NCBI GenBank assembly: GCA_036245525.1 | Contig: BTPG01000004.1 | Span: 15,751,872 to 15,815,871 of the forward strand | Length of the DNA stretch: 64,000 bases | Direction: 5' to 3' | DNA from: Semisulcospira habei | Taxonomy: Eukaryota > Mollusca > Gastropoda > Semisulcospiridae | Part shown: in pieces, positions 20,537-31,103 of the stretch | Layout of the letters: each line of letters starts with the position of its first letter | Position numbering within the stretch: the first letter of the stretch is position 1 | Translations under genes and position numbers: made by a program | Notes under the pieces: generated by a model | What the model was told of the DNA's origin: nothing | Database searches by the model: none | Seen by the model: only the letters and a program-made list of their open reading frames with translations

Positions 20537-21307
20537 AGGCTTCCTCACACGGAGAAACGAAACGAAACATTTCGTCGAAATGTCCGCATTTCAGACATTT
20601 CTCCAACATTTCACCGTTTCACGAAATGCAAACCGGTACATTTCGAGCAATAGAACCTGTCTCTATTCGCGAAACATTTCGCCGAAACATTTCTACCGGC
20701 GTTGCCCAATCGGCGTCGTCCGCTCGGTCACATGCTAAATCTGACGTCATTCAAGCCAAAACACTCAGTGAAAGCGATGCCGTGGAGTCAGTTTCATTAT
20801 GGCTAAAAACGCATGATGTGACGCACGATTCTGTAAGATTTAAGCGGGGGGATCATTTTCGAAATGGGATCTATAAAGTATCATTACTAAAGTACTACCA
20901 AAATATGATTTTAGGTCAGTTTTCTGAATCCCACTTTCATCGGCTGCTCTGCGAAGCCTACAAGATGGCGGTTATCGCTTCGAGACGGCGGCATCCTCGA
21001 TTCACTTGAACCATCCCTGTTTACGCATTCAAAAGCGCTTAAGTTTATTCGATATGGTCGGGAATTCACTTTAATTGTGTACGCGAAGGCACGCATGTCT
21101 TATATGTTTAGTTTTTAAACGTCAGTAGTCAGAAATATGACCCGATATCCACCGATACAAACCAGAGCATGCGTCAGTGAAGAGTTACCTCCCATGTACC
21201 AATCAAAATGATTTTTTCACGGCGTTTCTGCGTGTGCGGAGGAGGCATTTCGATGCAATGAAAAGTTTCGTTTCTTGTGTATTTCGTTTCTCCGCGTAGG
21301 GAAGCCT
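20537..21307. mobile_element. Harbinger-like non-autonomous DNA element
   Basis: TTA flanks both sides (20534-20536, 21308-21310). The ends AGGCTTCCTCACACGGAGAA and TTCTCCGCGTAGGGAAGCCT are inverted repeats of about 28 bp with few mismatches. TTTCG and CGAAA motifs are repeated near both ends. The 771-bp interior has a 127-codon frame without a recognisable domain. A 3-bp TWA duplication fits the PIF/Harbinger superfamily. Confidence 0.8.
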
Positions 21308-21635
21308 TTACACAGGTTTGAATGCATTAAAAGGAACTAAGATGTTGTTTTGTTTTTAGACCAACATTTGGGACTCAACAAAACCTTGGACTCGAATAGT
21401 ACACCTGTCACCGACAAAGGGACAGGGGGATCGAGGGAAGCGGTGTGTGTGTGTGTTGGCGGGAGGGGGTGGGGGGTGACAATATTTTGCCCTGTCCCTC
21501 TGTGTCCGTGGCTCTCCAATTTCAGTGTATTGGGGACAGGTAAAAAAACAGTGTACACCTTGTGTCAGCCAGTCTAGCGGCGCTGCGTTTCCATTTACAA
21601 AAAGTTTAGATCATGTGGAGCTCTGCTCTACTTAG

Positions 21636-21820
21636 GCGAAAGACAGAAAGTCTTTTTTTGTTTTTGTTGTTGCCGTTGTTTTGTTTGTAAAAAGCGAGAT
21701 TTTCATTGCAATACAAAGAAAATCTCGCAATTCACAAAACTGGACTATGTCGTTTGCCTTCCTAGACTTACTCAGATACAAGAGACATAGATCCTCACAA
21801 ATCCCGACCTCGGTCCCTTG
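21636..21820. mobile_element. P7 fold-back, then shortened P1
   Basis: AAAAGCGAGATTTTCATTGC lies opposite GAAAATCTCGCAATTCAC at about 21686-21740, inside P7 ends GGCGAAAGACAGAAAGTC and ATGTCGTTTGCCTTCC. A shortened P1 hairpin (CAAGAGACATAGATCCTCAC) follows at 21779-21820. Confidence 0.65.
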
Positions 21821-22015
21821 CTGAAAACAAGATTTGTCTTACATACGCAGAGGAGGTTTGTTGGGTTTCACCTTGTCGCTGTTGTGAGGATGCTTGATAC
21901 TGAAAAGTTCGCTGGTGTTGAGAGAATTACGTTCACGCCTTAGTCGAACGTTTACCCTGGAATAATACCCACAGTGTGAGGACCGACTGGAGCCGATCGA
22001 TGACAGCGATAACAG

Positions 22016-22079
22016 CAAAAGGCATAAATTCGCATGAGCCCCTGCGACTGCAGGGATTCATGCGAATCTATGCCTTTTG
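22016..22079. mobile_element. P1 fold-back palindrome with matched arm changes
   Basis: AAAAGGCATAAATTCGCATG pairs with CATGCGAATCTATGCCTTTT. Compared with other P1 copies, TTCG and CGAA replace TCCT and AGGA on the two arms, so pairing is kept. Confidence 0.85.
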
Positions 22080-22275
22080 TAGATGAAATACCCCGGATTA
22101 TGTTTTCGCATGCATACGTAAAAGTTCACTTGTAGATTTTGAAGCGCCAGTGACGTTGGATGTGTTACGGAATTGGTCATCAGTTGTTCTACCATAGTTT
22201 TGCTGGTAAGTGGAAAGATAATTATGTGTGTGGTGGTCTGTGATTGTGGGATTTATGACAGATACATCACGTGTG

Positions 22276-22340
22276 CTTGTGTGTGATTTTTGGCCGTTCG
22301 GTCCGACTCCGTAAAGCCCCAAAACTCAGATCGGCACACA
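22276..22340. mobile_element. P3 fold-back, diverged
   Basis: TGTGTGTGATTTTTGGCCGT lies opposite GCCCCAAAACTCAGATCGGC. A further P3-like left arm is at 22228-22250. Confidence 0.5.
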
Positions 22341-22884
22341 TTCTTAATCGTGTGTGCCTGCAATGGTTTTCTGCGTGGATTTTTATGTGTTTTTTTTGTG
22401 TTTTATTTTGCGGCCGTCCTCTGTAGACTTGTAAGAGATAAAAGAGAAGCTTTGCAGAACACTTTGTCCGATGGACGTTTGCTGCGATATAAGCTGTACC
22501 AACTGTCGATTTTTGTCCAATTCATGAAGCGTTTGTTCTGTTTTGGCTAGTTATATTTAGTAAACTTGAATTGCGCATTAGATTTATTTTTTATTGATTG
22601 GTTTAGTTTAGGGAAGACTGTAAACCTTATTTCAAGCGCTTTATCAACACTGACACGGGACATTTGGCGATTGATTTCTCTATTAACTGTATTTATTTAC
22701 TGATTAACTGTAGATTGTACATATGAACATTCCAACAGATACAAGGACTTAATCAAAACATCCACAGGGTTGTAAGGGATACTAAGAGATTAATGTTAGG
22801 CAAGAAAGGTTAGCAGTCGATAGGGACAGGCAAACCCAAAAAGACAACCTTGATTTGAGGAATAGCTGAAGCCACCCATGTCAT
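22341..22884. other. no gene seen
   Basis: AT-rich non-coding sequence with no family match in the window. Confidence 0.4.
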
Positions 22885-22947
22885 TAAGAGGCATAGATTT
22901 TCATTAGCCCCTGCTGCTGAAGGGCTCATGTGAATCTATGTCTCTTG
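22885..22947. mobile_element. P1 fold-back palindrome
   Basis: TAAGAGGCATAGATTTTCAT pairs with ATGTGAATCTATGTCTCTTG around CCTGCTGCTGAAGG. Confidence 0.7.
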
Positions 22948-23111
22948 CAGACGGAAGGAGTTCAGATTCTGTCCATACACTAGATAAATTCTCACGACTA
23001 AGACAGATTGGGATGTAGGGGTTGTGAGATAACAGCAGTCTAAACTAGACGTGAGCTACGATTATCATTAAAGCATTGACTTGCCATTTACTTCTCCGCG
23101 GCATCTTGGGG

Positions 23112-23187
23112 ATGGACTTAAGAGTAGTGCCTGATAACCTTTGCGAAGAGAATCCTTTAGGCCAATGACACTACCCTTGAAATCACA
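23112..23187. mobile_element. P2 fold-back, decayed
   Basis: GAGTAGTGCCTGATAACCTT lies opposite GACACTACCCTTGAAATCAC. A small P2 right-arm piece, GGCATTGCCCTTGAGC, follows at 23300-23315. Confidence 0.5.
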
Positions 23188-23756
23188 AGGTGCCAACATA
23201 GATCGGTGAAAGGGGTCTGGGCCTATTGTCTTGTGTGGTAGCGCAGGGCCCACATAAACCGAAGATGATCCCCACAGTTAACAGTCTTGGACGTTCATCA
23301 GGCATTGCCCTTGAGCAATTAAAAGGCCTCTTAATCAAAAACAAGTTTTATTGTCACTAAACCCTTTAAAAAGACACCATCAGCCCACTGCTCCTGGGGA
23401 TTCAGCGCGATATAAATGCTCTTTATTATTATTAGCTGTGATGTAACTCGATCAGTATCATGATCCATTCATTTTCCTCGACCTTTCTTTTTTTACTTAG
23501 TTATTTAGTTAAGTCAGCATTTATAGTCCACCCTTATGAGAGGGGTGGGGGTGGGGGTGGGGGTTGCGAGGGGGGTTGTTGGGGACGGTCGTATGTGAAA
23601 TCATTCGAGACGTGCGGCATACGGTTACGTGGCATACAGCCTGCCCTCCCTTTTCTGTGTAAGTAATCATATGTGGCGCAGATTTAGTACCTTGTTTGCT
23701 GGAGGTGTGGATAGATTATCTCGGAACTCTTGACCATATCGCATGCCATGGTTTAA

Positions 23757-23990
23757 CCCCTTCCCTGCCAGTAATTGCAGAGTGAGTTTCTAAAATCTTC
23801 CTTAACCTCAGGCAGATTTGTTTTTAAAAAAAATTGCTTATTGTCCATAACAGTTTAGGAGATAGATCAACCATTTTAGTTCAAGGGTAGCGCCAGAATA
23901 GCTTGGCGCCTCAGGCGCCAAGCTATTCTGGCACTACCCTTGAAGTATCAAAGCCTGATTTCAAACAGCAGTGCATCAGGATGAAAAGGA
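23757..23990. mobile_element. complete P2-core TTAA-type MITE
   Basis: TTAA flanks both sides (23753-23756, 23991-23994). The 234-bp element starts CCCCTTCCCTGCCAGTAATT. Its hairpin (23879-23944) has arms of 31 bases around GGCGCCTCAGGCGCC, pairing almost perfectly. The right end GTGCATCAGGATGAAAAGG resembles the copy near 44880. Confidence 0.85.
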
Positions 23991-24018
23991 TTAAACTGAA
24001 CCCCGAAAAATTCCTTCC

Positions 24019-24265
24019 GTCCAAGAAACACGGATAGAAATGGGTCAGTAAGAGGCACAGATCCTTATGAGCCTCCGCAATTGGGGGGCTTATAAAAATC
24101 TATGCCTCCTGCAGTGTTTTTTGTTGTTTTTTTTTCCCCTATAGTGAAGGAGATACATACGTGATATGTGGTCCAAGAAACACGAATACAAAATGGGGCC
24201 AGCAAGAGAGTACAGATTCTTATAAACCCCCACGGGGGCTCAGGAAGATCTATGCCTCTTGCAGT
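24019..24265 (+). repeat. ~152-bp tandem duplication with P1 hairpins
   Basis: GTCCAAGAAACACG at 24019 and 24171 starts two similar units. Each includes a P1 hairpin (24050-24112 and 24202-24262) and the block TGAAGGAGATACATAC. Confidence 0.75.
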
Positions 24266-24280
24266 GAAGGAGATACATAC

Positions 24281-24348
24281 CCAAATGCGCATAAGTCCAT
24301 TTGGCCGAAGTCGGCCGCCGTTGGCCCGTTGGACTTTTGCGCATTGAG
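24281..24348. mobile_element. P4 fold-back, short
   Basis: CCAAATGCGCATAAGTCC lies opposite GGACTTTTGCGCATTGAG around GGCCGAAGTCGGCCG. The ends match the P4 copy at 4621-4736. Confidence 0.7.
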
Positions 24349-24866
24349 TACGTGATACTGAGAGTTCGGTGCTATCAATTTGACTTTTTAGCCACCGACT
24401 GAACCAACTGACATCATTAAAGAGTTAGTAGCGGAGGGAGTCCGCGGGAGTCGTGGCTGAGGAAGTCACGGGAGATGGATGTATAGGTCTAGGGTATTGC
24501 TTGTTTTTCTTGACACTAATCGATCGTGATAGCTCAAAAATAAGACATCATTAGGAGTCATGGTTCAGTGTTGCTGGGAACGTTTGTTGTCATGCACATC
24601 TTCAGGTTGAGGAGGTCTCTGGTGTTTCAGCCTATGCATAGTTAATTCTCTGATCCATGGCGCAGAGCCAAACAGCCGTTATCTGTCTATAGACCTGCTG
24701 AGCATCAATCCATGCGTCCCTTTCACGCCCAGAGCCAAATGGTTCACATTGTAGAAGTTCTACTAAATATTTCAAACAAATCACTAAGGTTGGTCGACTA
24801 TGCTAGGACAAGGATGGTGTTTGAACAAATAAATAACATACACCACGTGTAATTCACGAAGATGCT
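24349..24866. other. no gene seen
   Basis: Ordinary non-coding sequence with no family match in the window. Confidence 0.4.
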
Positions 24867-24945
24867 TCGATCGTGATTGCGTAAGGGTAGTGCCTGATTA
24901 TCTTCGCACCTTTAATCAGGCACTCTCGAGCTATCATTGACGACC
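24867..24945. mobile_element. P2 fold-back variant
   Basis: TTCGATCGTGATTGCGTAAG and GTAGTGCCTGATTA lie opposite TAATCAGGCACTCTCGAGCT. Part of the right arm is altered. Confidence 0.6.
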
Positions 24946-24971
24946 CTTATCCTCGTAACTGGTATTGGTAA

Positions 24972-25590
24972 AGGGCTCGGCTCACGCTGACAGATTTTGC
25001 TTCTGGCAATGTGTGGCAAGCAAAACTTTGCCACCTGCCACATCGGCTTCGTGACACATGTTTCAATATGCACGCAATGTATTTGTACTGATTGGCCCGC
25101 AATATATGGAACAGCTCTCATGCGCTATTCAGTACCGATAACGCCTCCCTCGCATGATCGCGGTTGAAATGTTTATTCTGAGTGGCTGCGGGAGTCCCAT
25201 ATGCATGGGAACTCTCCACAAGGTTGATCAATTTTACTCGTTGGAGACGTGCCACATACGGATACGCGGCTATTCGCTGCGTTTTCGCATGTGGCGCGTC
25301 TCCAATGAGTTAACAGTCTCAAATCCGTCCTTTAGCTTCTCTGCCATTTTTCAGTTCCGGCTCAGAAGATGAAAAAACGGAAAGTGACGCGAGGACACCA
25401 CTGACTGGCTGAGAGGCAGCAACATTGCTCTAGCCTTGCGGGTTCAGTGCCACAAGAAAATAGACTCGGATTGTATTGGGTGGCAAGTTGTGTCGGCAAT
25501 ATTGCTGGCGCCCCGCAATGTGGCCGAAAAATTGCCGCCACACAAAATGCGGCCGGCAATAGGTGCTTGTGGTAGCGTGTGCCCTGCCCT
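24972..25590. mobile_element. Harbinger-like element with nested P6
   Basis: TAA flanks both sides (24969-24971, 25591-25593). The ends AGGGCTCGGCTCACGCTGAC and GGTAGCGTGTGCCCTGCCCT are imperfect inverted repeats. Repeated GGCAA, GCAAT and GTGGC motifs fill the interior. A P6 element sits inside it at 25237-25309. Confidence 0.6.
25237..25309. mobile_element. P6 TTAA-type mini-MITE
   Basis: TTTA (25233-25236) and TTAA (25310-25313) flank 73 bp. CTCGTTGGAGACGTGCCACA pairs with GTGGCGCGTCTCCAATGAG. It is nested in the larger element around it, so it is the younger insertion. Confidence 0.85.
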
Positions 25591-25593
25591 TAA

Positions 25594-26516
25594 GGAAATG
25601 ACTTGTCTATATTCTAACTGGAGATCTATCTACATATCAAAACCTTCAAAAGCTTCAAAGCTTGTGGTGGGCCTAAATCTCACTGCATCTCACAGTCATG
25701 GACGACCCATCTCTCTTGATTTACTCAGACAGGTAAACGTTTTATATCTATATTCCTGCTGTGCGTTTATATGCGATGCACTAAAGCCTAGGGAACTTTT
25801 GGCAAGAACCAAGTCTTGCTTGCAATAATGAATATAATTAGTTGACGAGAGATGTTAAATCAAAGACTGTTGGCATATACTGTCCAGGACTGCTATTATT
25901 CTTTTAGTGTTGAGCAAAACGTTTTGTCCGCGGCCGAAAATCAATCTCGCCAACCTTAGTACACCTAACAGATTTAAAATTAAAAAAAAAAAAAACTTTT
26001 TATTTTTTATTTTTAGTGAGTTGTTTTACTCCTGCGAAACACAAAACACGAAGTAACACTACCCCAGTAGCAAACCCTCTTCGGGCCCACGACGGACGCA
26101 GAAACACCAAAACAAAACAAAAACAAAAAAAACAAAAAACACTAAAAAAGCAACAAACAAAAAAAAAAAAAGAAAAAAAAAAAGAAAAGAAAAACAGCCG
26201 CATAAAAACATGATTTCGCGCCAAAGTGTCACGTACGAGGTAGCATGCGAACATCGATTGGTAGAAAGAATTGGCAGAGTAGTCACTTTCATAGTGTTTA
26301 TGATTGAGTTACGACTGTTCTAGACGGATGTAGACTGTGTAAGGGGAAGGTTACTTTGTACTACGTGATTTGTAACGTGCCCCCAGAGCGATTCATCCAA
26401 CGTATTTCTATTGAAATGACACGTGCCAACCTCAGTCAACCGACATCGTCCTTTTCGTTTCCAGTGTGTCAGCGGATTACATTTTTTAAAAAAATCGTTG
26501 GCTGAGCGGAGATAAA
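25594..26516. other. A-rich tract, no gene seen
   Basis: An A run at 25981-25995 and an A-rich tract at 26100-26195 (AACAAAAAAC-type) are the only notable features. Lysine- or phenylalanine-rich frames across them are artefacts. Confidence 0.5.
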
Positions 26517-26608
26517 TCGACCGTGATGGTCAAGGGTAGTGTCAGATTAGCCTGGAGCCTGTCAAGGCGCCATACTAATCAGGCACTATCCTTGACCTAT
26601 CACGGTCA
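26517..26608. mobile_element. P2 fold-back with matched arm changes
   Basis: CGACCGTGATGGTCAAGG pairs with CCTTGACCTATCACGGTC. Both arms differ from the usual ACCATGATAGTTCAAGG at two paired positions, which preserves the stem. Confidence 0.85.
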
Positions 26609-26694
26609 ATGAGTCATGCTTGACAGTTGTTGTTGGAAGTGAACGGCCAAATAAGTCTACTCTACAGTATTGCTGGTAGGCGTATTGTCGTTAA

Positions 26695-26901
26695 CACATT
26701 CTGCCCCATGACCGAAATCCCCCAATTTTGAAGTTGCCCTCTGAAGAACTGTATTACAATTTTAGAGACAGATCGAGCATGATAGTTCAAGGGTTGTGCC
26801 AGAATAGCTTGGCGCCTATGAGCGCTAAGCTGTTCTGGCACCACCCATTGAACTATCATGCTCGATCCATGTCTTGTTTTAGTGTATCGGGGCTGAATGA
26901 G
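26695..26901. mobile_element. complete P2 TTAA-type MITE
   Basis: TTAA flanks both sides (26691-26694, 26902-26905). The 207-bp element has a left end CACATTCTGCCCCATGACCG and a right end CGGGGCTGAATGAG. The hairpin (26767-26874) has arms with GATCGAGCATGATAGTTCAA and TTGAACTATCATGCTCGATC. The G/C pair in GAGC/GCTC differs from GACC/GGTC in other copies on both arms. Confidence 0.88.
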
Positions 26902-26946
26902 TTAAAGCGAGAGTGTGTCAAGTGCATAGTAATTGACACACATCTG

Positions 26947-27036
26947 AAAGGGGGAGGGGGGGGGGGCGTGGGACGGGGAGGAGGGGTGCCCGGTGGGGGG
27001 TAGGGGGGGGGGTGGGGGGTGGGGGGGGGGGGGAGA
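26947..27036 (+). repeat. G-rich tract
   Basis: About 90 bases of GGGGGAGGGG and GGGGTGGGG sequence with several G runs of eight or more. Confidence 0.9.
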
Positions 27037-27261
27037 AGAAAAACGATAAGTGCAATGTTCTTGACGCATGAGCACCGTCACTTGACCTTACTACACGAGA
27101 AACTGTTCAACTCTGACACAACTTCACACTACAAGCCAAAGTAAGTGGGACTACACCAGCCAGTTGTTTTACTGTACAACCAAGGGACGGTAAAATGCAA
27201 GGGAAAACACGTGGCTGGCAAGTGTCACGCTTCACGGATTTACTTTTATTTATGTCGAGAA

Positions 27262-27770
27262 AGAAAAGGGTAAAACAATTAACCCCTTCACCACCCGAGA
27301 ACAATTGAACATCACTCAACTGCAAAACGTATAGATCGTTTTGCAGTTGAGTGATTGTTACGTGTTGAGATATGGTCGTAAGTATAAATTAAGTGGATTT
27401 TTCTGGAAAGTTGTTTTACTATAAAAGATGGTGCCGCTAGGAAGCACGTGTGTACATTGTCATACATTGTCAGTTGTAGGGACACGCAGTTTATCGTAGG
27501 TACGTGGCCCGTATGTATCAGTGGTGGTGCATTTGGGAATGCATTGTGTGGAGATCGCATCGCTGCAATAAAATATTGTTGGAACTGTTACTCCAGTGTA
27601 GTCTACATCCTTAAGCCACGTGTGACGGGTTGCAGCTGAATGAAATTTCTTTTAAAAGAACCTTACGTGCGTGCGTCTGGTGTGATATCATACGACTACG
27701 ACTCAACACGTAACAGTGATGTTCAATTGTTCTCGGGTAGTGAAGGGGTTAATTGTTTTACCCATTTCTT
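27262..27770. mobile_element. ~500-bp long-inverted-repeat TTAA-type element
   Basis: The left segment 27262-27316 and the right segment 27717-27770 are inverted copies (GGGTAAAACAATTAACCCCT against AGGGGTTAATTGTTTTACCC, then CGAGAACAATTGAACATCAC against its complement). TTAA at 27279-27282 and 27749-27752 would bound a 466-bp element with CCCCTTCACCACCCGAG ends, but the inverted repeat continues outward past each TTAA. The left arm also carries a small palindrome (27311-27352, ATCACTCAACTGCAAAACG against CGTTTTGCAGTTGAGTGAT) absent from the right arm. Confidence 0.8.
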
Positions 27771-27955
27771 TGCAACTGCGGGGGCTCATGAGGATCTATG
27801 CCTCTTGCTGAAAACACTTTCTATCCACGCTCATTTGACGGCTGGAGATTTCTGACGTTTAAATTTGCCCGGATTAAAAAACAAAACAAAACAAAACAAA
27901 AATAAAACCAAAAACACAGTGTACATCCACTGGCAGTAAAGGGGTTATTTGTATG
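27771..27955. mobile_element. right half of a P1 element
   Basis: Only the right arm GGGGGCTCATGAGGATCTAT is present, followed by the usual P1 tail and the end CCACTGGCAGTAAAGGGG plus TTAT. A CAAAA-rich stretch lies at 27878-27915. The left half appears to have been replaced by the inverted-repeat element next to it. Confidence 0.65.
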
Positions 27956-28234
27956 ACAATCACACTTCATGTCGTAATATTATTTATTTGTTCTATCTAT
28001 CCATTTATTTTATTGCGATCCAAAGAAAGAAAACCACGCGACTGTCATCTTCCTGAACTTTCAAGAAAAACAAGCACATGGCAGTACTCGTGCTCTCTTC
28101 GCGAAATTCGTTGGCAATTGACTTTGGGACGTCAGAAATAGGTCATAACAGTAGATGAAAACAGTTATCGCCTATTTGTCCAGGGTTTCAATCCACTGTT
28201 TGAGTCCCAAAAACGACGCGCAGTTTTTAACATA

Positions 28235-28340
28235 CTAAAGCATAACGTCTTCAGGCCCCCGACGGCCGCAGTGGGCCCGCGCACAGCCGTGCGCGGGTCC
28301 ACTGCGGCCGTGGTGGGTCCGAGGACCTTTGCGTACTAGG
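28235..28340. mobile_element. P4 fold-back palindrome
   Basis: GGCCGCAGTGGGCCCGCGCA pairs with TGCGCGGGTCCACTGCGGCC around CAGCCG, nearly perfect over 20 bases. Outer ends ACGTCTTCAGG and GAGGACCTTTGCG follow the P4 pattern. Confidence 0.85.
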
Positions 28341-28853
28341 AAAATCGTCTGTTGGAAAGAAAGACTCTCGGTAGGTTTTGTATTGGAGTGTAGCATCCCT
28401 ACCAACCAACAGAGGAAACAGCGAGAGTGAACAGAGGTGCTATACTCTCTAGAGGCAATTTCTGTTTTCAGCTCTTCTTCTGAGGGTCTAAACTGAAGAG
28501 GAAGAACAAGAAGGAACGTAATGTTTCAGTTGAGAGAAAAATCTTCTAAATCAGTTTATGGTTCTGGTATCTGATTCTCTTTATATACGCTGCACAAAAA
28601 CTGACTTGTAATGAAAGGAAGTGTGGAAGTTGATAAGCAAAAAGCGATAAGAAAACGTTAAAGGAGTCTGTTGTAACATCACTGTTGACTCAACCCACAC
28701 CTGTACGAACATCCCATATGTAGGTACAGAAAACGCAAAATGCGATCTTGGAGAAATTGACATGTGCATGGTGACACGGCTTTTTTTTTTTTCCAATAGC
28801 TACTTGTGAATACAGTTATTTACGCTAGATGTTTACGGTACAGTTAGTTTGTT
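28341..28853. other. no gene seen
   Basis: Non-coding sequence with no family match. A T run at 28781-28792 is the only simple repeat. Confidence 0.4.
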
Positions 28854-28857
28854 TTAA

Positions 28858-29077
28858 CCCATATCATACTGAGGCTAAAAGCTTCAAATTTGTACACTGC
28901 CATATGCAAGCTACATTATAGTACTTACAGATAAGGATATAGACCAATGGCTTTAGTTCAAGGGTAGTGTCAGAATAGCTTGGCGCCTCTAGGCTCCAAG
29001 CTATTCTGGCACTACCCTTGAACTATTTTAGTCAAAATTATTTCACACACTGGTGTATTCTGAATCACTGATAAGGG
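28858..29077. mobile_element. complete P2-core TTAA-type MITE
   Basis: TTAA flanks both sides (28854-28857, 29078-29081). The 220-bp element starts CCCATATCATACTGAGG and ends CTGAATCACTGATAAGGG. Its hairpin (28951-29034) pairs TTTAGTTCAAGGGTAGTG with CACTACCCTTGAACTATTTT. Confidence 0.85.
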
Positions 29078-29081
29078 TTAA

Positions 29082-29936
29082 TAAACAACTTTTAGAAAGC
29101 AACGAAACGTTCTCTGGGCGTGTGACATTTTTTTCCCCCGTGCACTACATAAGGGGAATTAAGCAAATTGTTCAAAACAGCACGGGAAAACCCTCGAGCA
29201 TTCTGGACAATCGTTGAGTGGGCGGTATGATGTAATTTGGTCACGTGCATTGGCGCTGAACAGACCGAATACCATTTAGGTCTGCGTTTGACATTATATT
29301 GACGCTTTGAATGCAAAATTGTATCTGGGTACGTACAACTACGAGATTTGTGAATTTTTTTTTTCTCTAATGGCAACCGAAAGCAACAGAAGAGTCGCGT
29401 TTTTATTATCGACGTGACAATAAATAAACTGTTTTGGAAGCCAGTAAAGATTGCAGAATTCGACACGCAAACAATCTCATATAATAGGTTCCTTCTCCTA
29501 ATTGCGGTTATCGCGTTTGCAAACGTGGAAGTGCTTCTTTCTCTGTTTTCAACTGTGTGACTGCCGAAGGCCGTAGGGTCCAAAACACAGACCTGCACAC
29601 ATACTGCTGTAGGCTGTAAGGTCGAAAGTCACAGACCAGCACACAGTGTGTGAGACTAAGAGGCGAGACGTGCAAGCTATAGCGGACACAGCATGCAAAT
29701 GATCTTGTCATCCATCATGTGTGTGTCAGTTCTGCATACGTCGGTGCTAGTCCCACGGATGTTTACATGTCGCACGTTGATACGCCGATGGCCTTCTCTG
29801 ACGGCGGGTGTGAAGTCATGGATCCAACCTCGGCGGCACAGGCGGGGGTAGAGAAACGCCTTTTGACGATGTGTATCGATGTAAAGTACTTATTTCTTAC
29901 AGTCACTGACACCATCCCGGCATGTGGCCTCTGAAA
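29082..29936. other. P3 right arms, otherwise nothing
   Basis: Two P3 right arms in tandem lie at 29575-29645 (GGTCCAAAACACAGACCTGC and GGTCGAAAGTCACAGACCAG). A 168-codon minus-strand frame at 29092-29598 has no recognisable domain or codon pattern and I do not call it a gene. Confidence 0.5.
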
Positions 29937-30002
29937 GCAAGAAACATAGATTCTCATGAGCCCCTGCATCTGCAGGGGCTACTGAGAATCTATGTCTCTT
30001 GC
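29937..30002. mobile_element. P1 fold-back palindrome
   Basis: AAACATAGATTCTCATGAGC pairs with GCTACTGAGAATCTATGTCT around CCCTGCATCTGCAGGG. The TTCTC/GAGAA form differs from the TCCTC/GAGGA form of other copies on both arms. Confidence 0.85.
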
Positions 30003-30096
30003 AGATGAGAATTTGTTTGCTCATGGTTACCTTCTTTTTTTGTACGAAACAGATGCGACTCGAAGGTTCTCTAATACGTGTATGCACATGCCATAG

Positions 30097-30142
30097 GAGC
30101 CATAGGATCTGCAGGGGTTCGTGAAAATCTATGACCCTTGCA
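30097..30142. mobile_element. P1 right-arm remnant
   Basis: CTGCAGGGGTTCGTGAAAAT then CTATGACCCTTGCAG; the left arm is lost. Confidence 0.55.
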
Positions 30143-30519
30143 GGTGCAAAGACAATGTCATAGGGCTAGTCTACGGCCAGTCAATAATGCCCGTGTCGAG
30201 TCTTGCTGAGAGAATGTCATAGCAGCCAATAAATATCGTGCAAACGTGTTCTCTTTTATCCTTATTATGCCGCAATTGACAGGTGTATTCTCCATCAAAT
30301 TCTCTTAGATTGTCTCGCTGACGTATCAAGCTTACAGGCTGGGTTGAACCACTGGCATTGGATAGGAAGTCTGTTGAGGGCGGCCATTACCTTTTGAATC
30401 TTTGATAACAATTGGCTGATCAAGTTATTTCGGGGATTGACGTCCACGGCCATGATTGGCGGGTTATGGGCAGCAGGGACAGCAATTTGCCTGTGGAGTA
30501 CCACCTGATCCATTCGGGC

Positions 30520-30531
30520 GCAATGCAGCTG
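30520..30531 (+). repeat. target-site duplication of SINE-like copy 1
   Basis: GCAATGCAGCTG, repeated exactly at 30915-30926. Confidence 0.85.
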
Positions 30532-30914
30532 CCCCCACCCGGGTCTGCCCTGGGGGACTTGGGTGGGGTTAGGTATTTTTTAGTTCCCAGGGTCACCCTG
30601 GTCAGCCCCACAGGGTGGGTTTTTCTCTCTATTCTGGGGCATGTGTTTCTGTCTACCCTTTGTCCATTCACCTGTATTTGCCTTTTTAAAATTCTCCCTA
30701 CTGTCTGCACTGCCTGTAGCTCTTGATATTGGATGTGTGTTGCTAAATGGTCTTAGCTTTATTTAGGCCCCATGTGTTAGGTTTATTTAATGTATTTGAC
30801 CGGCTGGCGACATACATTCAATGTTCTGTTTAGTATTTTTTTCACAAGCAGTGCAGGCACGTCCTGAGAAAGCCTTGTTGCTGTCGGGACGTTAAGCAAT
30901 GTACAATCAATCAA
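30532..30914 (+). mobile_element. SINE-like retroelement, copy 1
   Basis: The element is about 383 bp. It starts CCCCACCCGGGTCTGCCCTG and ends GTCGGGACGTTAAGCAATGT plus ACAATCAATCAA. Flanks are a 12-bp perfect duplication. Three of the four copies in the window share the same 5' end, which favours a SINE over random LINE truncation. I see no tRNA-type A and B boxes. A minus-strand frame recurs in all copies but has no recognisable domain. Confidence 0.85.
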
Positions 30915-30949
30915 GCAATGCAGCTGTGCCACATTGATTTACCTGGACC

Positions 30950-31103
30950 TTTTAACTCATTCCAGACGTCCGCCGTGAGATGGCTTTAGTCACCTGCTCG
31001 GCGTCATAAGCCCCAATAACTAACTAACTCATTCCAGACGTACGGCATACGGATACGTGGCTATAGACGCGTATCCTTATGCCGTAGGTCCAGAATCAGT
31101 TAA
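30950..31103. mobile_element. two P6-like elements, second complete
   Basis: TTAACTCATTCCAGACGTCC at about 30954 begins a P6-like fragment. The second element, 31028-31099, is bounded by CTAA and TTAA and pairs CGTACGGCATACGGATACG with CGTATCCTTATGCCGTAGG. Between them is CCGCCGTGAGATGGC with CGGCGTCATAAGCCC, a motif that recurs near 44305. Confidence 0.7.

Noticed and set aside
20626..21009. 127-codon frame inside the Harbinger-like element as a transposase
   Set aside because: No DDE, helix-turn-helix or Myb-like motif was visible, and the element is too short to encode a transposase.
29092..29598. 168-codon minus-strand frame
   Set aside because: No recognisable domain, no splice or promoter context, and an amino-acid mix like random sequence. 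Chance is the simpler explanation, though I cannot exclude a lineage-specific gene.
30420..30710. Minus-strand frame that recurs in the SINE-like copies (also near 48300 and 49300)
   Set aside because: It recurs because the element is repeated. There is no start in common with a promoter, no known domain, and the SINE runs in the other direction.
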